Part shown: positions 34,035-43,277 of the stretch, piece after piece | Layout of the letters: the number at the start of each line of letters is the position of its first letter | Position numbering within the stretch: position 1 is the stretch's first letter | Origin: Actinomycetota bacterium | Lineage (GTDB): Bacteria > Actinomycetota > UBA4738 > HRBIN12 | Length of the DNA: 64,000 bases | Assembly (NCBI GenBank): GCA_035640355.1 | Contig: DASQWI010000004.1 | Location: 62,001-126,000, forward strand | Direction of reading: 5' to 3' | Program-made: the position numbers and the translations under genes | The notes under the pieces: generated by a model | The model's input: the letters and a program-made list of their open reading frames with translations, nothing else | What the model was told of the DNA's origin: nothing | The model's database searches: none

Positions 34035-34616
34035 ATGCCTCGGCTCTGGACGCGAACGATCGAGTCTCACCGACGCGAGGTGCACGACGCAATCATCGAC
34101 GCGGCTGCCGTGCTGGTCGCCGAACACGGGCTTCTGGGAGTGACGATGTCTCAGATCGCGGAGGAAGCGGGGATCGGGCGGGCCACCCTGTACAAGTATT
34201 TTCCGGATGTCGAATCGATCATGCTCGCGTGGCACGACCGTGAGGTCACGGGCCACATCACGTATCTCGCCGAGGTACGGGATCGCACCGAGGATCCCGT
34301 CCAGCGGTTGGAGTCAGTGCTCGAGGCCTTCGCGTTGCTCACTCGGCACACGCACGGGCATGACCCTGGATTCGCCGAGCTCTTTCACCGAGACGATCGG
34401 ATGCGACGTGCCCACAGCCAAGTGCAACGCATGATCCGCGATCTGGTGATCGCCGCCGCCGAAGCCAGCCAAGTCCGCACGGACGTCCCACCTGAGGAGC
34501 TGGCGGCATTCTGTATCAACGCACTGACCGGTACGCGAGCCCGCACCTCAAAGGCCGCCGTGCATCGATTGGTGTCGGTGACGATGGCCGGGCTACGCGA
34601 TCAGGCGCTTTCCTGA
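34035..34616 (+). CDS. TetR family transcriptional regulator
   Basis: 193 residues. HTH domain AIIDAAAVLVAEHGLLGVTMSQIAEEAGIGRATLYKYF is complete; the ligand-binding part is not assigned. TATAGT lies six bases before the ATG, so the mRNA is probably leaderless. It faces the ABC-2 exporter operon and is the natural repressor for the 33970-33982 palindrome. The 3' end overlaps the convergent small membrane gene. Confidence 0.9.
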   Translation: MPRLWTRTIESHRREVHDAIIDAAAVLVAEHGLLGVTMSQIAEEAGIGRATLYKYFPDVESIMLAWHDREVTGHITYLAEVRDRTEDPVQRLESVLEAFALLTRHTHGHDPGFAELFHRDDRMRRAHSQVQRMIRDLVIAAAEASQVRTDVPPEELAAFCINALTGTRARTSKAAVHRLVSVTMAGLRDQALS

Positions 34617-34858
34617 GCCTGCATCAGCGCCAGTCCGAAGATGAACAGCGGTAGCCCGATGAAGGCCATCAGCGCGGTGAGGATGAGCGCGAATCCCGTC
34701 ATGGCGATACCGAACCCCACCATGACCAGGATGATCCGCCACAACAGACTCGTCTCGGCAGGCTCCGCAGAGCGCAGCGGCACGACCTCCGCGACGCGCG
34801 CTTCCGCAGAAACGGGACGTCGTACGGGCTGAGTGGTCAGCGACTCCTGAGCGATCAT
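34601..34858 (-). CDS. Small membrane protein, unknown function
   Basis: 85 residues: a soluble N-terminal 40 residues and two hydrophobic segments (LLWRIILVMVGFGIAMTGFA and LTALMAFIGLPLFIFGLALM). ATG 34858 has GGGAGAGGTGGG upstream and is favoured over a start 17 codons earlier. Convergent with tetR, overlapping by 16 bp. No family recognised. Confidence 0.6.
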   Translation of the reverse strand: MIAQESLTTQPVRRPVSAEARVAEVVPLRSAEPAETSLLWRIILVMVGFGIAMTGFALILTALMAFIGLPLFIFGLALMQAQESA

Positions 34859-34951
34859 GGTTCCCACCTCTCCCTCTTGTCCTGTCCACGAGACGAGAGA
34901 GGCCGTCACCTTGTGACATGTCGCTGAGGAGGTCGTTCTTCGAGGGTCGGA

Positions 34952-35242
34952 TCAGCGGTCGAACTCGCAGCGGCACGGCGAGGCGCCGCACCTGGGACAA
35001 CCGTCTGCGTACCGCTCGACCGCGCGCTCGAGATCGACGTCGGTCAAGTTCGCCAGCGAGGCGAGCCACGCGAGCACATCCGAGAACTCGTGCGCGAGCT
35101 CATCCGGATCTCGATGGCGTAGCGCTTTCGCGAGTTCGCCGACCTCTTCGGTGAGCCAGCGGAACGTCGCGTCCGCTCCGCGCTTCGAGTCGCGCTCGAA
35201 GTACGTGTCGCGCAACGTGCGCTGCAGCTCGCCGAGCTCCAT
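34952..35242 (-). CDS. MazG-type nucleotide pyrophosphohydrolase
   Basis: 96 residues. WLTEEVGELAKALRHRD and HEFSDVLAWLASLAN supply the EExxE...ExxD metal motif of the all-alpha NTP pyrophosphatases; the C-terminus has CPRCGASPCRC, a small cysteine cluster common in this subgroup. It would hydrolyse non-canonical or excess NTPs. ATGA overlap with the upstream MFS gene. Confidence 0.85.
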   Translation of the reverse strand: MELGELQRTLRDTYFERDSKRGADATFRWLTEEVGELAKALRHRDPDELAHEFSDVLAWLASLANLTDVDLERAVERYADGCPRCGASPCRCEFDR

Positions 35243-36630
35243 CAGGCGGCCGAGTCTACCGACCGCGCATCGGGCACCCGCCCGGCCACGAATGCCAGCA
35301 ACAGGGCCGCCACGAGGCCGACGCCGAACGCGCCGGCGATGCCCGCTTCGAGCGAGATGACATCCGCGTCGGCGAGCGCCACGCTCGCGCCGCCGAGTCC
35401 CGCTCCGACACCCACCCCGAGGAAGTCCATCAGGATCGTCCCCGACAGCTCGCCTGCCTCGCGTCCTTCGGTCGTCTCGCTCATCACCGCCAGCGGGATC
35501 GTCGGGAACACCACCCCCATGCCGAACCCGCCGAGCGCCCAGCCGATGTACGGCACGATGATCGGCAGGTCGCGCACGAGGCCACCGGCGACCGAGACCG
35601 TTCCGATCGCGATCACGAGCGCGCCAATCGTCACCAGCCTCCTCGCACCAAACCGGCCGACCGTCCGCGACTCGTACCAGCTTCCCGCGGCCCATGCGAC
35701 GCTCGCAGCGGTGATCACCAAGCCGGCCGTTCCGATCGACAGCCCGCGCACCTTCGTCAACATCAGCGTGAGGAACCCGTCGACAGCCAAGAACGCGCAC
35801 GAAGCGAGGAACGCAGCGGCCGCCGCCGCGGGCAGCCCTGCTCTGGCAACGAATGTCCCGCGCGGCGTGATCCTCGACAGTGCCGGCAAACCGACCGCCA
35901 GCCCGATCGGCACGAGAACCACGAGTGGCCACGTCGGGTCGGTCAGCCCCGCGAGGAAAACGCCCGCGCCGAACATCAGGAGAAGGCTCGCCGCGACGGG
36001 AAGTCTGTCTTCGTCGGGGGTTGAGCCGATCGAGCCGAGCGATGGAATGACCATCGCGACGCCAATGATGATCGCAGGGATCGGTGCGACGAACGCCCAC
36101 CGCCACCCCACGCTCTCGGCGATGACGCTTCCGATGATCGGACCGAACAGCCCGGGCAGGATCCACATCGATGCGAGCAGCGCCATCACGCGTGGGCGGA
36201 TGCGTTCGGGATAGGTCTTCGCGACGGCGGAAAGCGAGACGACGTAGAGGCCGCCCCCGCCTATCCCCTGCACGAACCGGCCGCACACGAGCACGAACAT
36301 AGAAGGAGCGAGCGCAGCGATCAGTAATCCGCCGACGTAGAGCGCAAGTGCGAACGTCAGCACCGGCGTCGGACCAACGCGGTCGACGAGGCGTCCCGCG
36401 ATGGGAACGGTGGCGAATGACGCGAGCGTCAGCGCGGTGAACGTCCATCCGTAGAGCGCCAAGCCGCCGAGGTCGTTCTCGACCTCGGGAAGGATCGTCA
36501 CGACGATCAGCGCCTCGATCGCCACGAGCGCTTCGAGCAGCAACAGGCCCGCGGTGAGACGCCCGCGTGCGCCGGCGAAGACCTCGCGCCACTTCGGCGG
36601 CGCGAGCGCCTGTTCATCGGCGGTCGTCAC
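35242..36630 (-). CDS. MFS transporter (drug/H+ antiporter type)
   Basis: 462 residues with about 14 hydrophobic segments. GRLVDRVGPTPVLTF (loop 2-3), CGRFVQGIGGGGLYVVSLSAVA and WRWAFVAPIPA are typical of the DHA2/EmrB-like group. Substrate unknown. TAGGCT lies seven bases before the GTG start. MazG is coupled downstream. Confidence 0.88.
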   Translation of the reverse strand: MTTADEQALAPPKWREVFAGARGRLTAGLLLLEALVAIEALIVVTILPEVENDLGGLALYGWTFTALTLASFATVPIAGRLVDRVGPTPVLTFALALYVGGLLIAALAPSMFVLVCGRFVQGIGGGGLYVVSLSAVAKTYPERIRPRVMALLASMWILPGLFGPIIGSVIAESVGWRWAFVAPIPAIIIGVAMVIPSLGSIGSTPDEDRLPVAASLLLMFGAGVFLAGLTDPTWPLVVLVPIGLAVGLPALSRITPRGTFVARAGLPAAAAAAFLASCAFLAVDGFLTLMLTKVRGLSIGTAGLVITAASVAWAAGSWYESRTVGRFGARRLVTIGALVIAIGTVSVAGGLVRDLPIIVPYIGWALGGFGMGVVFPTIPLAVMSETTEGREAGELSGTILMDFLGVGVGAGLGGASVALADADVISLEAGIAGAFGVGLVAALLLAFVAGRVPDARSVDSAA

Positions 36631-36675
36631 GGCGCGGAGCCTAGCCGCGCAAATGACTCGCCGGCACTCGACCGA

Positions 36676-37563
36676 TTACAGCTCGGAGTACGGGATCGAG
36701 AACGTGTCGCAGGCGTCCGGGTTGCCGATCTGAATCCCGGTCCGCAGCCAGGTCGAGCGTTGTTCGGACGTTCCGTGCGTGAAGCTGTCGCGGTCGGCTC
36801 GGCGACCGAGGATCCGGTCGTCGCCGATCGCGGATGCGGCGCGGAGGCCCTCCTCGATGTCGCCCGGCTGCAGAACGCCCTGTGACTGCGCGGCGCGACC
36901 CCATACACCGGCGAAGCAGTCGGCCTGCAGTTCGAGCCGAACAGAGAGCTCGTTTGCGATGTCACGGTTCTCTCGCATCTCGCGACGTACCGCTGCCTCG
37001 GTGCCGAGCAGGTTCTGCACGTGGTGTCCGACCTCGTGCGCGATCACGTACGCCTGCGCGAAGTCGCCCGGCGCGCCGAATCGCTCCTCGAGAACTCTGA
37101 AGAAGTCGGTGTCCAGGTAGATGAGGCGATCAGCGGGGCAGTAGAACGGACCCGTTGACGACGTCGCCGCACCGCACCCCGATGACGTCTGGCCGTCGAA
37201 CAAGACCACGTTCGTCGACTCGTAGTCGAGACCCGCTCTACGGAACATGTTCGACCAGGTGACCTGCGTGTCGTCGAGCACGGCGTCGACGAACTGGCCC
37301 ATCCGATCGTCGGGATCGACTCGCGTACCGCCGTCACCCGAGGCCGGGCCCGCTCCCTCGAAATCGTCGAGCACGTCGCCGAGACCACCGCCACCCCCGA
37401 ACAGCCACATCGCGCCCAGGATCACCGCGACGAGAACGATCGCGCCGATGGATATCCCTCCGCCGACCGAGACCGGGACGCCCGCGCCTCTCAACCCGCC
37501 GCTGAATCCGCCACGCCGGTCGATCACCCCGCCTCGCCGTCGCCGAAGTCTCTTCAGCCGCAT
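36676..37563 (-). CDS. Neutral zinc metallopeptidase (YpfJ family)
   Basis: 295 residues. A basic N-terminus, glycine-rich stretch and one transmembrane helix (about 36-56), then an outer domain with HEVGHH (176-181) and the third ligand in ELQADCFAGVWG. Family members are membrane-anchored with unknown substrates. Confidence 0.9.
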   Translation of the reverse strand: MRLKRLRRRRGGVIDRRGGFSGGLRGAGVPVSVGGGISIGAIVLVAVILGAMWLFGGGGGLGDVLDDFEGAGPASGDGGTRVDPDDRMGQFVDAVLDDTQVTWSNMFRRAGLDYESTNVVLFDGQTSSGCGAATSSTGPFYCPADRLIYLDTDFFRVLEERFGAPGDFAQAYVIAHEVGHHVQNLLGTEAAVRREMRENRDIANELSVRLELQADCFAGVWGRAAQSQGVLQPGDIEEGLRAASAIGDDRILGRRADRDSFTHGTSEQRSTWLRTGIQIGNPDACDTFSIPYSEL

Positions 37564-37644
37564 GTCGATTCACCTCGTGTCCGTCAATGTGCCTGACACG
37601 TTCCCGTTCCAGGGGCGAATCAATCTCACTACACTCGCGGGCAC

Positions 37645-38133
37645 GTGAGCGAGGACGAGGGACGCACACCCGATCGACGCCTCCACGCGATCGCCGGACG
37701 TTGGCAAACGTCCGGTTACGTCATCGACGAACCGGATCTCCCGGTCATCGGCATCGACAACTACGAGGTCCTGCCGGGCGGGTACTTCGTCGTCCATTAC
37801 GTCGATGTCTTCGTTGGGGACCGTAACGTCCAAGCTGTCGAGATCATCGGCGAGCCGGACACGGTGAGCGGCGGGTTCCTCGCACGGAGCTTCGACAATG
37901 AGGGCAACACCGAAGTCATGCGTGTCACGATCGATGACGACGGCGTCTTTCATTTCACCGGAGGACCGGAGGTTGCACCGGCCGCGCAGCCGACAGACTC
38001 CCCGACGGCTCGAGTCCGATCCACGCTCAAAATCGCTCACGATGGGCAATCGATGAACGCCTTGTGGGAGCGTTCCGAGGATGGCGCGAACTGGGAGCGC
38101 TGGATGGATATCTCGTTCACGCGGAAGGACTGA
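37645..38133 (+). CDS. DUF1579-like beta-barrel protein
   Basis: 162 residues from GTG with TACACT nine bases upstream. RLHAIAGRWQTSGYVIDE, then alternating strands ending WERSEDGANWERWMDISFTRK resemble the lipocalin-like DUF1579 fold. No signal peptide. Ligand and role unknown. Confidence 0.7.
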   Translation: MSEDEGRTPDRRLHAIAGRWQTSGYVIDEPDLPVIGIDNYEVLPGGYFVVHYVDVFVGDRNVQAVEIIGEPDTVSGGFLARSFDNEGNTEVMRVTIDDDGVFHFTGGPEVAPAAQPTDSPTARVRSTLKIAHDGQSMNALWERSEDGANWERWMDISFTRKD

Positions 38134-38144
38134 TCAACAAAGGG

Positions 38145-38190
38145 TTGTCTACCGAGTGGTAGAGAGGCATAATCTGCCGCGTGGTAGAGA
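38145..38190 (+). promoter_or_regulatory. Promoter/operator of the acyl reductase-LarA-like cluster
   Basis: TTGTCT (38145-38150), a 17-bp spacer and CATAAT (38168-38173) make a near-consensus promoter; the GTG start at 38181 is seven bases further, so the transcript is leaderless. The spacer holds the palindrome CTACC-GAGT-GGTAG (38149-38162). The half GTGGTAGAGA recurs 25 bp later over the start codon (38181-38190). The TetR gene at the end of the cluster is the likely binder. Confidence 0.7.
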
Positions 38191-40478
38191 AGGCCGTTTC
38201 CAGAACCACCCGGGCGAGGCCCATCGCCGAGCGCCTCGCTCGCAAGAACGTGCTGGTCACAGGGGTGACCGGCTTCCTCGGCCAGGCCGTCTTCGAGCGC
38301 CTCCTGAAGGACTTCGCCGAGACCCGGATCACGCTCCTCGTGCGGTCGCAGCTCGGTTCGAGCGGCCGCCAGCGGGTGGAATCCATGCTCGGACGGCCCA
38401 CCTTCAACGCGCTTCGCGACGAGGTCGGCGGCGACGGGATCAAGGCGTTGCTCGACGAGCGCGTCGACGTCGTCGACGGCGATTTCTCTCGCGAGCTCCC
38501 GGCGCTCCCCGGCGACATCGACGTCGTGATCCATTGCGCGGCGACGGTCAGCTTCGACCCACCGATCGACGAGGGGTTCCAGACGAACCTGCTCGGCGCC
38601 GTTCGGTTGTATGAGGCCGCGCTCGCCGCGAACGCAGCGCCGCATCTCGTGCACGTCTCGACGGCGTACGTCGCCGGCGTTCGCAAAGGCGTGATTCCCG
38701 AAGCGACGCTCGACCACCGCGTCGATTGGCGCGCCGAGGCGGAGCTCGCGCTCCGCGCGCGCGACGACGTCGAGGCGGCGAGCCGAAAGCCCGAGATCCT
38801 CGATTCGTTCCTCCGGAAGGCGCGCGCTGAACACGGCCGCGCAGGTCCGCAATCGGTCGCCGACGACGCCGAGGAGCGCCGTAAGAGCTGGGTCACGAAA
38901 CGGCTCGTGCAGTACGGGCGTGCGCGAGCGCAGACGCTCGGCTGGCCCGACAACTACACGTTCACGAAGGCGATGGGCGAGCGCGCCGTGGAGGAGCTCG
39001 CCGCGGAGCACAAAGCACCGCTGAGCATCGTTCGGCCCTCGATCATCGAGTCGGCGTACAGCCACCCGTTCCCCGGTTGGATCGAGGGCTTCAAGATGGC
39101 CGAGCCGATCATCCTCGCCTACGGGCGCGGGACGATCCCCGAGTTCCCCGGCATCCCCGAGGGCATCGTCGACATCATCCCCGCCGACTTCGTCGTGAAC
39201 GCGATCCTCGCCGCCGCGGCCACCCCGCCCGAACCGGCGACGCCCGCCTACTACCACGTCTCCTCAGGCGCACGGAACCCGCTCCAGTACCGCGGCCTGT
39301 ACGAGCTGGTGAAGGAGTACTTCGAGCGCGACCCCTTGCCGCAGTCTGGGCGCGGCGATATCAAGGTGCCGGAGTGGTCATTTCCCGGCCACCTTCGCGT
39401 CGAGCGGCTCCTGAAGACGGCCGAACGAGCCGTGGACATTGCCGACAAGGTCGTCACCCACCTCCCGAAGTCGAAGAAGATGCGCGATCTCGTCTCACGC
39501 GTCGATCGCGACAAAGGGCGCGTCGAGTTCGTTCGACGCTACTCGGACCTGTATGGCGCCTACACCGAGGCAGAGGTCATCTACACCGACGACCGAACGG
39601 TCGAGCTGTTCCAGTCACTCACCAAGACCGACCAGAAGAGGTTCCCGTTCGACGCGGAGACGGTCGACTGGCGGTACTACCTGCAGGACGTGCACTGCCC
39701 GGCAGTGACGGGGGGACTGAGGGCGCTGTCGAGCGCGCGCGCCAAGCCGCAGGTCCGGATCCGCGAACGCGAACAGCTCGTGCTGGCGCTGTTCGACATG
39801 GAGGGGACGCTCTTGCCGTCGAACGTCGTCGAGTCCTACGTGTGGTCGCGAATGGCCGACCTGCCGTGGGATCAGTGGACGGACGAGCTGGTCGACGTGT
39901 TCTCGCGCATCCCGTCGTACCTGATGGCCGACCGCCGCGACCGTGGCGAGTTTCTCCGAACGTTCTTCCGCCGCTACGAAGGGGCGACCGTCGAGGGCAT
40001 CGACGATCTGGTGGACGAAGTCGTCTCCGAGTTCATGCTCCAGAAGCTCTCGGCCGCGGCCGTTCGACGCATCCGAGAGCACCGCGAGGCGGGACACAGG
40101 ACGATCCTCATCACCGCGGCGGCGGAGCCGTTCGTGAGGCCTATCGCGCCGTTGTTCGACGAGGTCGTCGCGGCCAAGCTTGCCGTGAAGGACGGCGTGT
40201 ACACGGGCTTCTTGGCCGAACCGCCGCTCGTCGGCGAGGCGCGAGGCGCGTGGCTCCGCAGGTACGCGATGCTCGAGGGCGCCGATCTGAAGTCCTCGTA
40301 CGCGTACGCCGACTCACACTCCGATCTCGCGTTGCTGCGGGCGGTGGGCAACCCCGTCGCCGTCAGCCCGGACGCCGCGCTTCTTCGCGTGGCGAAGCGC
40401 AGACGGTGGCCGATCGAAGAGTGGGGTATGGCCGGTGGCATGCCGCGCGTTCGATTCCCCAGGCCGGCGATGCGCTGA
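38181..40478 (+). CDS. Fatty acyl reductase-like SDR fused to HAD-IB phosphatase
   Basis: 765 residues in two parts. Residues 1 to about 510 are an extended SDR of the male-sterility/thioester-reductase type: cofactor loop VTGVTGFLGQ, VHVSTAYVAG, catalytic Tyr-Lys in NYTFTKAMGE and RPSIIESAY; such enzymes reduce fatty acyl-CoA or acyl-ACP to aldehyde or alcohol. From about 530 a HAD-IB domain begins with LFDMEGTLLPSNVV, in which the second catalytic Asp is Glu; motif II ILITAAAEPF and motif IV YADSHSDLALL are present. SDR-HAD fusions occur in actinobacteria without assigned product. The ADH gene starts in the stop (TGATG). Confidence 0.88.
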   Translation: MVEKAVSRTTRARPIAERLARKNVLVTGVTGFLGQAVFERLLKDFAETRITLLVRSQLGSSGRQRVESMLGRPTFNALRDEVGGDGIKALLDERVDVVDGDFSRELPALPGDIDVVIHCAATVSFDPPIDEGFQTNLLGAVRLYEAALAANAAPHLVHVSTAYVAGVRKGVIPEATLDHRVDWRAEAELALRARDDVEAASRKPEILDSFLRKARAEHGRAGPQSVADDAEERRKSWVTKRLVQYGRARAQTLGWPDNYTFTKAMGERAVEELAAEHKAPLSIVRPSIIESAYSHPFPGWIEGFKMAEPIILAYGRGTIPEFPGIPEGIVDIIPADFVVNAILAAAATPPEPATPAYYHVSSGARNPLQYRGLYELVKEYFERDPLPQSGRGDIKVPEWSFPGHLRVERLLKTAERAVDIADKVVTHLPKSKKMRDLVSRVDRDKGRVEFVRRYSDLYGAYTEAEVIYTDDRTVELFQSLTKTDQKRFPFDAETVDWRYYLQDVHCPAVTGGLRALSSARAKPQVRIREREQLVLALFDMEGTLLPSNVVESYVWSRMADLPWDQWTDELVDVFSRIPSYLMADRRDRGEFLRTFFRRYEGATVEGIDDLVDEVVSEFMLQKLSAAAVRRIREHREAGHRTILITAAAEPFVRPIAPLFDEVVAAKLAVKDGVYTGFLAEPPLVGEARGAWLRRYAMLEGADLKSSYAYADSHSDLALLRAVGNPVAVSPDAALLRVAKRRRWPIEEWGMAGGMPRVRFPRPAMR

Positions 40479-41683
40479 TGACGACTCAGGCGCTCGAGCT
40501 GTTCCGTTCGGCCCCGCGGTATCTGGCGGCGCGCGCCGTCGGCGACAAGGCACCGGGTCTCCTGTCCGGGCCGCTCGCGGCGATGCGTCTCGTCCACAAG
40601 AAGGACCCGGTTCCGCTGGGGCCCGGCTGGGGTCGGGTGCGTCCGCTGATGTCGGGCATCTGCGGCTCCGACCTCGCGACGATCGGCGGCAAGTCGTCGT
40701 TCTATTTCTCTCCGCTCGTTTCACTGCCGTTCGTCCCCGGGCACGAGGTCGTGGGCGAGCTGATCGACGACGTCGACGAGCTGCCGGCACGGACTCGCAT
40801 CGCGTTGCAGCCGGTTCTATCGTGCCTCGCGCGCGGCCTCGATCCGTGCCAGAACTGCAAGCAGGGACTGACGGGCCGTTGCGACCGCGTTACGACCGGT
40901 CACGTGAGCGCCGGACTGCAGACCGGCTACTGCGCCGACACCGGCGGGGGCTGGTCGAAGATGTTCGTCGCGCACCGCTCGCAGCTCCACCCGCTGCCCG
41001 ACGAGCTGTCCAACCGGAAGGCCGTTCTCGTCGAGCCGCTCTCGTGCGCCGTTCACACGGCGCTCCGGGCGAACGTTGAGCCGAACGCGAGCGTGTTGCT
41101 GATCGGCGCCGGCGCCATCGGCGTCCTCACGCTCCTGGCGCTAAAGGAGCTCACCAGCGCCGGAACGATCACCGTCGTCGCCAAGCATTCGCGTCAGCGC
41201 GAGTGGGCGCGAGCGTTCGGCGCGTCGGACGTCGTCGAACCCGACGAGGCGACCAACGCCATCCGTCGCGAGACGAGCGCGATGAAGCTCCGGCCCGAGC
41301 GAGGCGCGCCGTTCCTGCTCGGCGGCGCCGACGTGGCCATCGACGCCGTCGGAAGCAGATCGAGCCTCGACATGGCCCTTCGAAACGTGAAGGCCGGCGG
41401 TCGCGTCGTCGTCGCCGGCATCCCCGTCGCCGGCGCCGACCTCACCCCGTTGTGGTTCCGAGAGCTCGAGCTCGTCGGCACGTACACCGGCGGGATCGAG
41501 AACATCGACGGCAAGCAGCGCCACGCGTTCGACGTCGCCATCGAGCTCGCCCGGGAGAACCCGCTCGAGCAGGTCGTCGGCGCGACGTACCCGCTTCGGC
41601 GGTGGCGCGAGGCGATCGACCACGCGCTCGGTGCGGGCAAGTTGGGAACGCTACGAGTGGCCTTCGACCCGAGGAGCGATTGA
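40478..41683 (+). CDS. Zinc-dependent alcohol dehydrogenase (MDR)
   Basis: 401 residues. Catalytic zinc ligands in GICGSDLAT and PGHEVVGE, a structural zinc cluster in CLARGLDPCQNCKQGLTGRC, and the NAD loop LIGAGAIGVLTLLALK. N-terminal extension of about 50 residues. It would interconvert an alcohol and aldehyde/ketone, perhaps the product of the fused reductase just upstream. The next gene starts 7 bp downstream. Confidence 0.88.
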   Translation: MTTQALELFRSAPRYLAARAVGDKAPGLLSGPLAAMRLVHKKDPVPLGPGWGRVRPLMSGICGSDLATIGGKSSFYFSPLVSLPFVPGHEVVGELIDDVDELPARTRIALQPVLSCLARGLDPCQNCKQGLTGRCDRVTTGHVSAGLQTGYCADTGGGWSKMFVAHRSQLHPLPDELSNRKAVLVEPLSCAVHTALRANVEPNASVLLIGAGAIGVLTLLALKELTSAGTITVVAKHSRQREWARAFGASDVVEPDEATNAIRRETSAMKLRPERGAPFLLGGADVAIDAVGSRSSLDMALRNVKAGGRVVVAGIPVAGADLTPLWFRELELVGTYTGGIENIDGKQRHAFDVAIELARENPLEQVVGATYPLRRWREAIDHALGAGKLGTLRVAFDPRSD

Positions 41684-41690
41684 ACACGAT

Positions 41691-43277
41691 ATGAGCAGAC
41701 CGGGATTCGTACTCGAGGTCGACGAGCGCACCCCGCCGCTCCTCGTGCATCAGGGCGAGGGGTTCCGGCTCCAGAAGTTCCCGCTCGGCTCGCGGGTGAT
41801 CTATCCGCCCGACGCGCTCCCGGCAATCAAGAACGTGCGTCAGGCGATCCGAAACGCGCTCGAGCATCCCCACGACAGCGAACCGCTCCGGGAGCTGCTG
41901 AAGCCGGGGATGAAGCTGACGATCGCCATCGACGACATCTCCATCCCGCTCCCGCCGATGAAATCCCCCGACATCCGCCAGCTCGTCCTCGAGGAGGTGA
42001 TCGAGCTCGCGGCGCAGAAGGGGGTCGAGGACATCAAGCTCACCATGGCCAACTCGCTTCACCGCCGGATGACAGCGGACGAGATCGAGCACGCCGTCGG
42101 TGAGCGCGTGTTCCGCTCGTTCTTCCCGAAGGACCTGCGGAACCACGACGCCGAGGATCGCGACAACCTCGTGTACGTCGGTAAGACCGACAAGGGCGAG
42201 GACGTCGAGATCAACAAGCGGGCCATGGAGTCAGACCTGCTGATCTACGTGAACATCAACCTCGTGGCGATGGACGGCGGTCACAAGTCCGTGCCGGTCG
42301 GCCTCGCCTCCTATCGCAGCGTCAAGCCGCACCACAACGTCGAGACGATGCTCCACTCCAAGTCCTACATGGACCCGCGCCCAGGGCGGAGCGCCATCCA
42401 CGACTCGTGCAAGCGGATGGGTGACCTGCTGAAGGCCAGCGGGCTCAACGTCTTCACCATCGAGACCACGCTGAACAACGAGACCTTTCCCGACCCGTTC
42501 GGCTTCATGAACAAGCGCGAGTGGGAGTGGTCGCTGATCGAACAGGGCACCTACCTGGCGGCCAAGAAGGCGAACGACATGGCGCCCTCAGCAGCAAAGC
42601 ACCAGATCTGGATGCGCATCGAGTCGCCCTACGGCGTGACCGGGATCAACGCGGGCGAGACCGAAGCCGTCCACGAGCGCACGCTGGCGAAGCTGCACGA
42701 GCAGCAACTGACGGAGGTCAACGGACAGAGCGACGTCATGGTCGTCGGGCTCCCCTACATCAGCCCGTACAACGTGAACTCGATCATGAACCCGATCCTC
42801 GTCCACTGCTTGGGGCTCGGGTACCTGTTCAACCTGTACCGGAACAAGCCGGTCGTCCGGCCCGGCGGCGCGATGATCATGTTCCACCCCGTGCCGAACG
42901 ACTTCCACCAGGTCCACCACCCTTCCTACGTCGACTTCTTCGAGGAGGTCCTGGCCGAGACGAACGACCCTTCCACGATCGAGTCGAAGTACGAGGAGAA
43001 GTACGCGACCGATCCCTGGTACATCCACCTGTACCGGAAGAGCCACGCGTACCACGGCGTTCACCCGTTCTACATGTGGTACTGGGGCGCGCACGCGCTC
43101 GACTACCTCGGCGACGTGATCGTCGTCGGCGGCGACCCCAAGACATGCGCGCGCCTCGGTTATCGAGCCGCCACGTCGTTCCGTGACGCGCTGGAGATGG
43201 CCGGCGAGACCGTGGGGCGCTCGCCGTCGATCTCGTACCTCCACGTGCCTCCGCTGGCGATCGCGGACGTGCGCTGA
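41691..43277 (+). CDS. Divergent lactate racemase (LarA) family protein
   Basis: 528 residues, about 100 longer than Lactobacillus LarA (about 420). The LarA/DUF2088 core is seen in LTIAIDDISIPLPPMKSPDI (76-95), LTMANSLHRRMTADEI (117-132) and DGGHKSVPVGLASYRSVKPH (195-214). By alignment by eye, Lys199 matches the lysine that holds the nickel-pincer nucleotide, His215 the nickel ligand, and His124 a catalytic His; the carboxylate-binding Arg is Ile85 and the second catalytic His is missing. A lactate substrate is therefore unlikely; a different alpha-hydroxy acid or polyol derivative is inferred. The C-terminal half is rich in Tyr, His and Trp. Coupled to the acyltransferase (TGATG). Confidence 0.85.
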   Translation: MSRPGFVLEVDERTPPLLVHQGEGFRLQKFPLGSRVIYPPDALPAIKNVRQAIRNALEHPHDSEPLRELLKPGMKLTIAIDDISIPLPPMKSPDIRQLVLEEVIELAAQKGVEDIKLTMANSLHRRMTADEIEHAVGERVFRSFFPKDLRNHDAEDRDNLVYVGKTDKGEDVEINKRAMESDLLIYVNINLVAMDGGHKSVPVGLASYRSVKPHHNVETMLHSKSYMDPRPGRSAIHDSCKRMGDLLKASGLNVFTIETTLNNETFPDPFGFMNKREWEWSLIEQGTYLAAKKANDMAPSAAKHQIWMRIESPYGVTGINAGETEAVHERTLAKLHEQQLTEVNGQSDVMVVGLPYISPYNVNSIMNPILVHCLGLGYLFNLYRNKPVVRPGGAMIMFHPVPNDFHQVHHPSYVDFFEEVLAETNDPSTIESKYEEKYATDPWYIHLYRKSHAYHGVHPFYMWYWGAHALDYLGDVIVVGGDPKTCARLGYRAATSFRDALEMAGETVGRSPSISYLHVPPLAIADVR

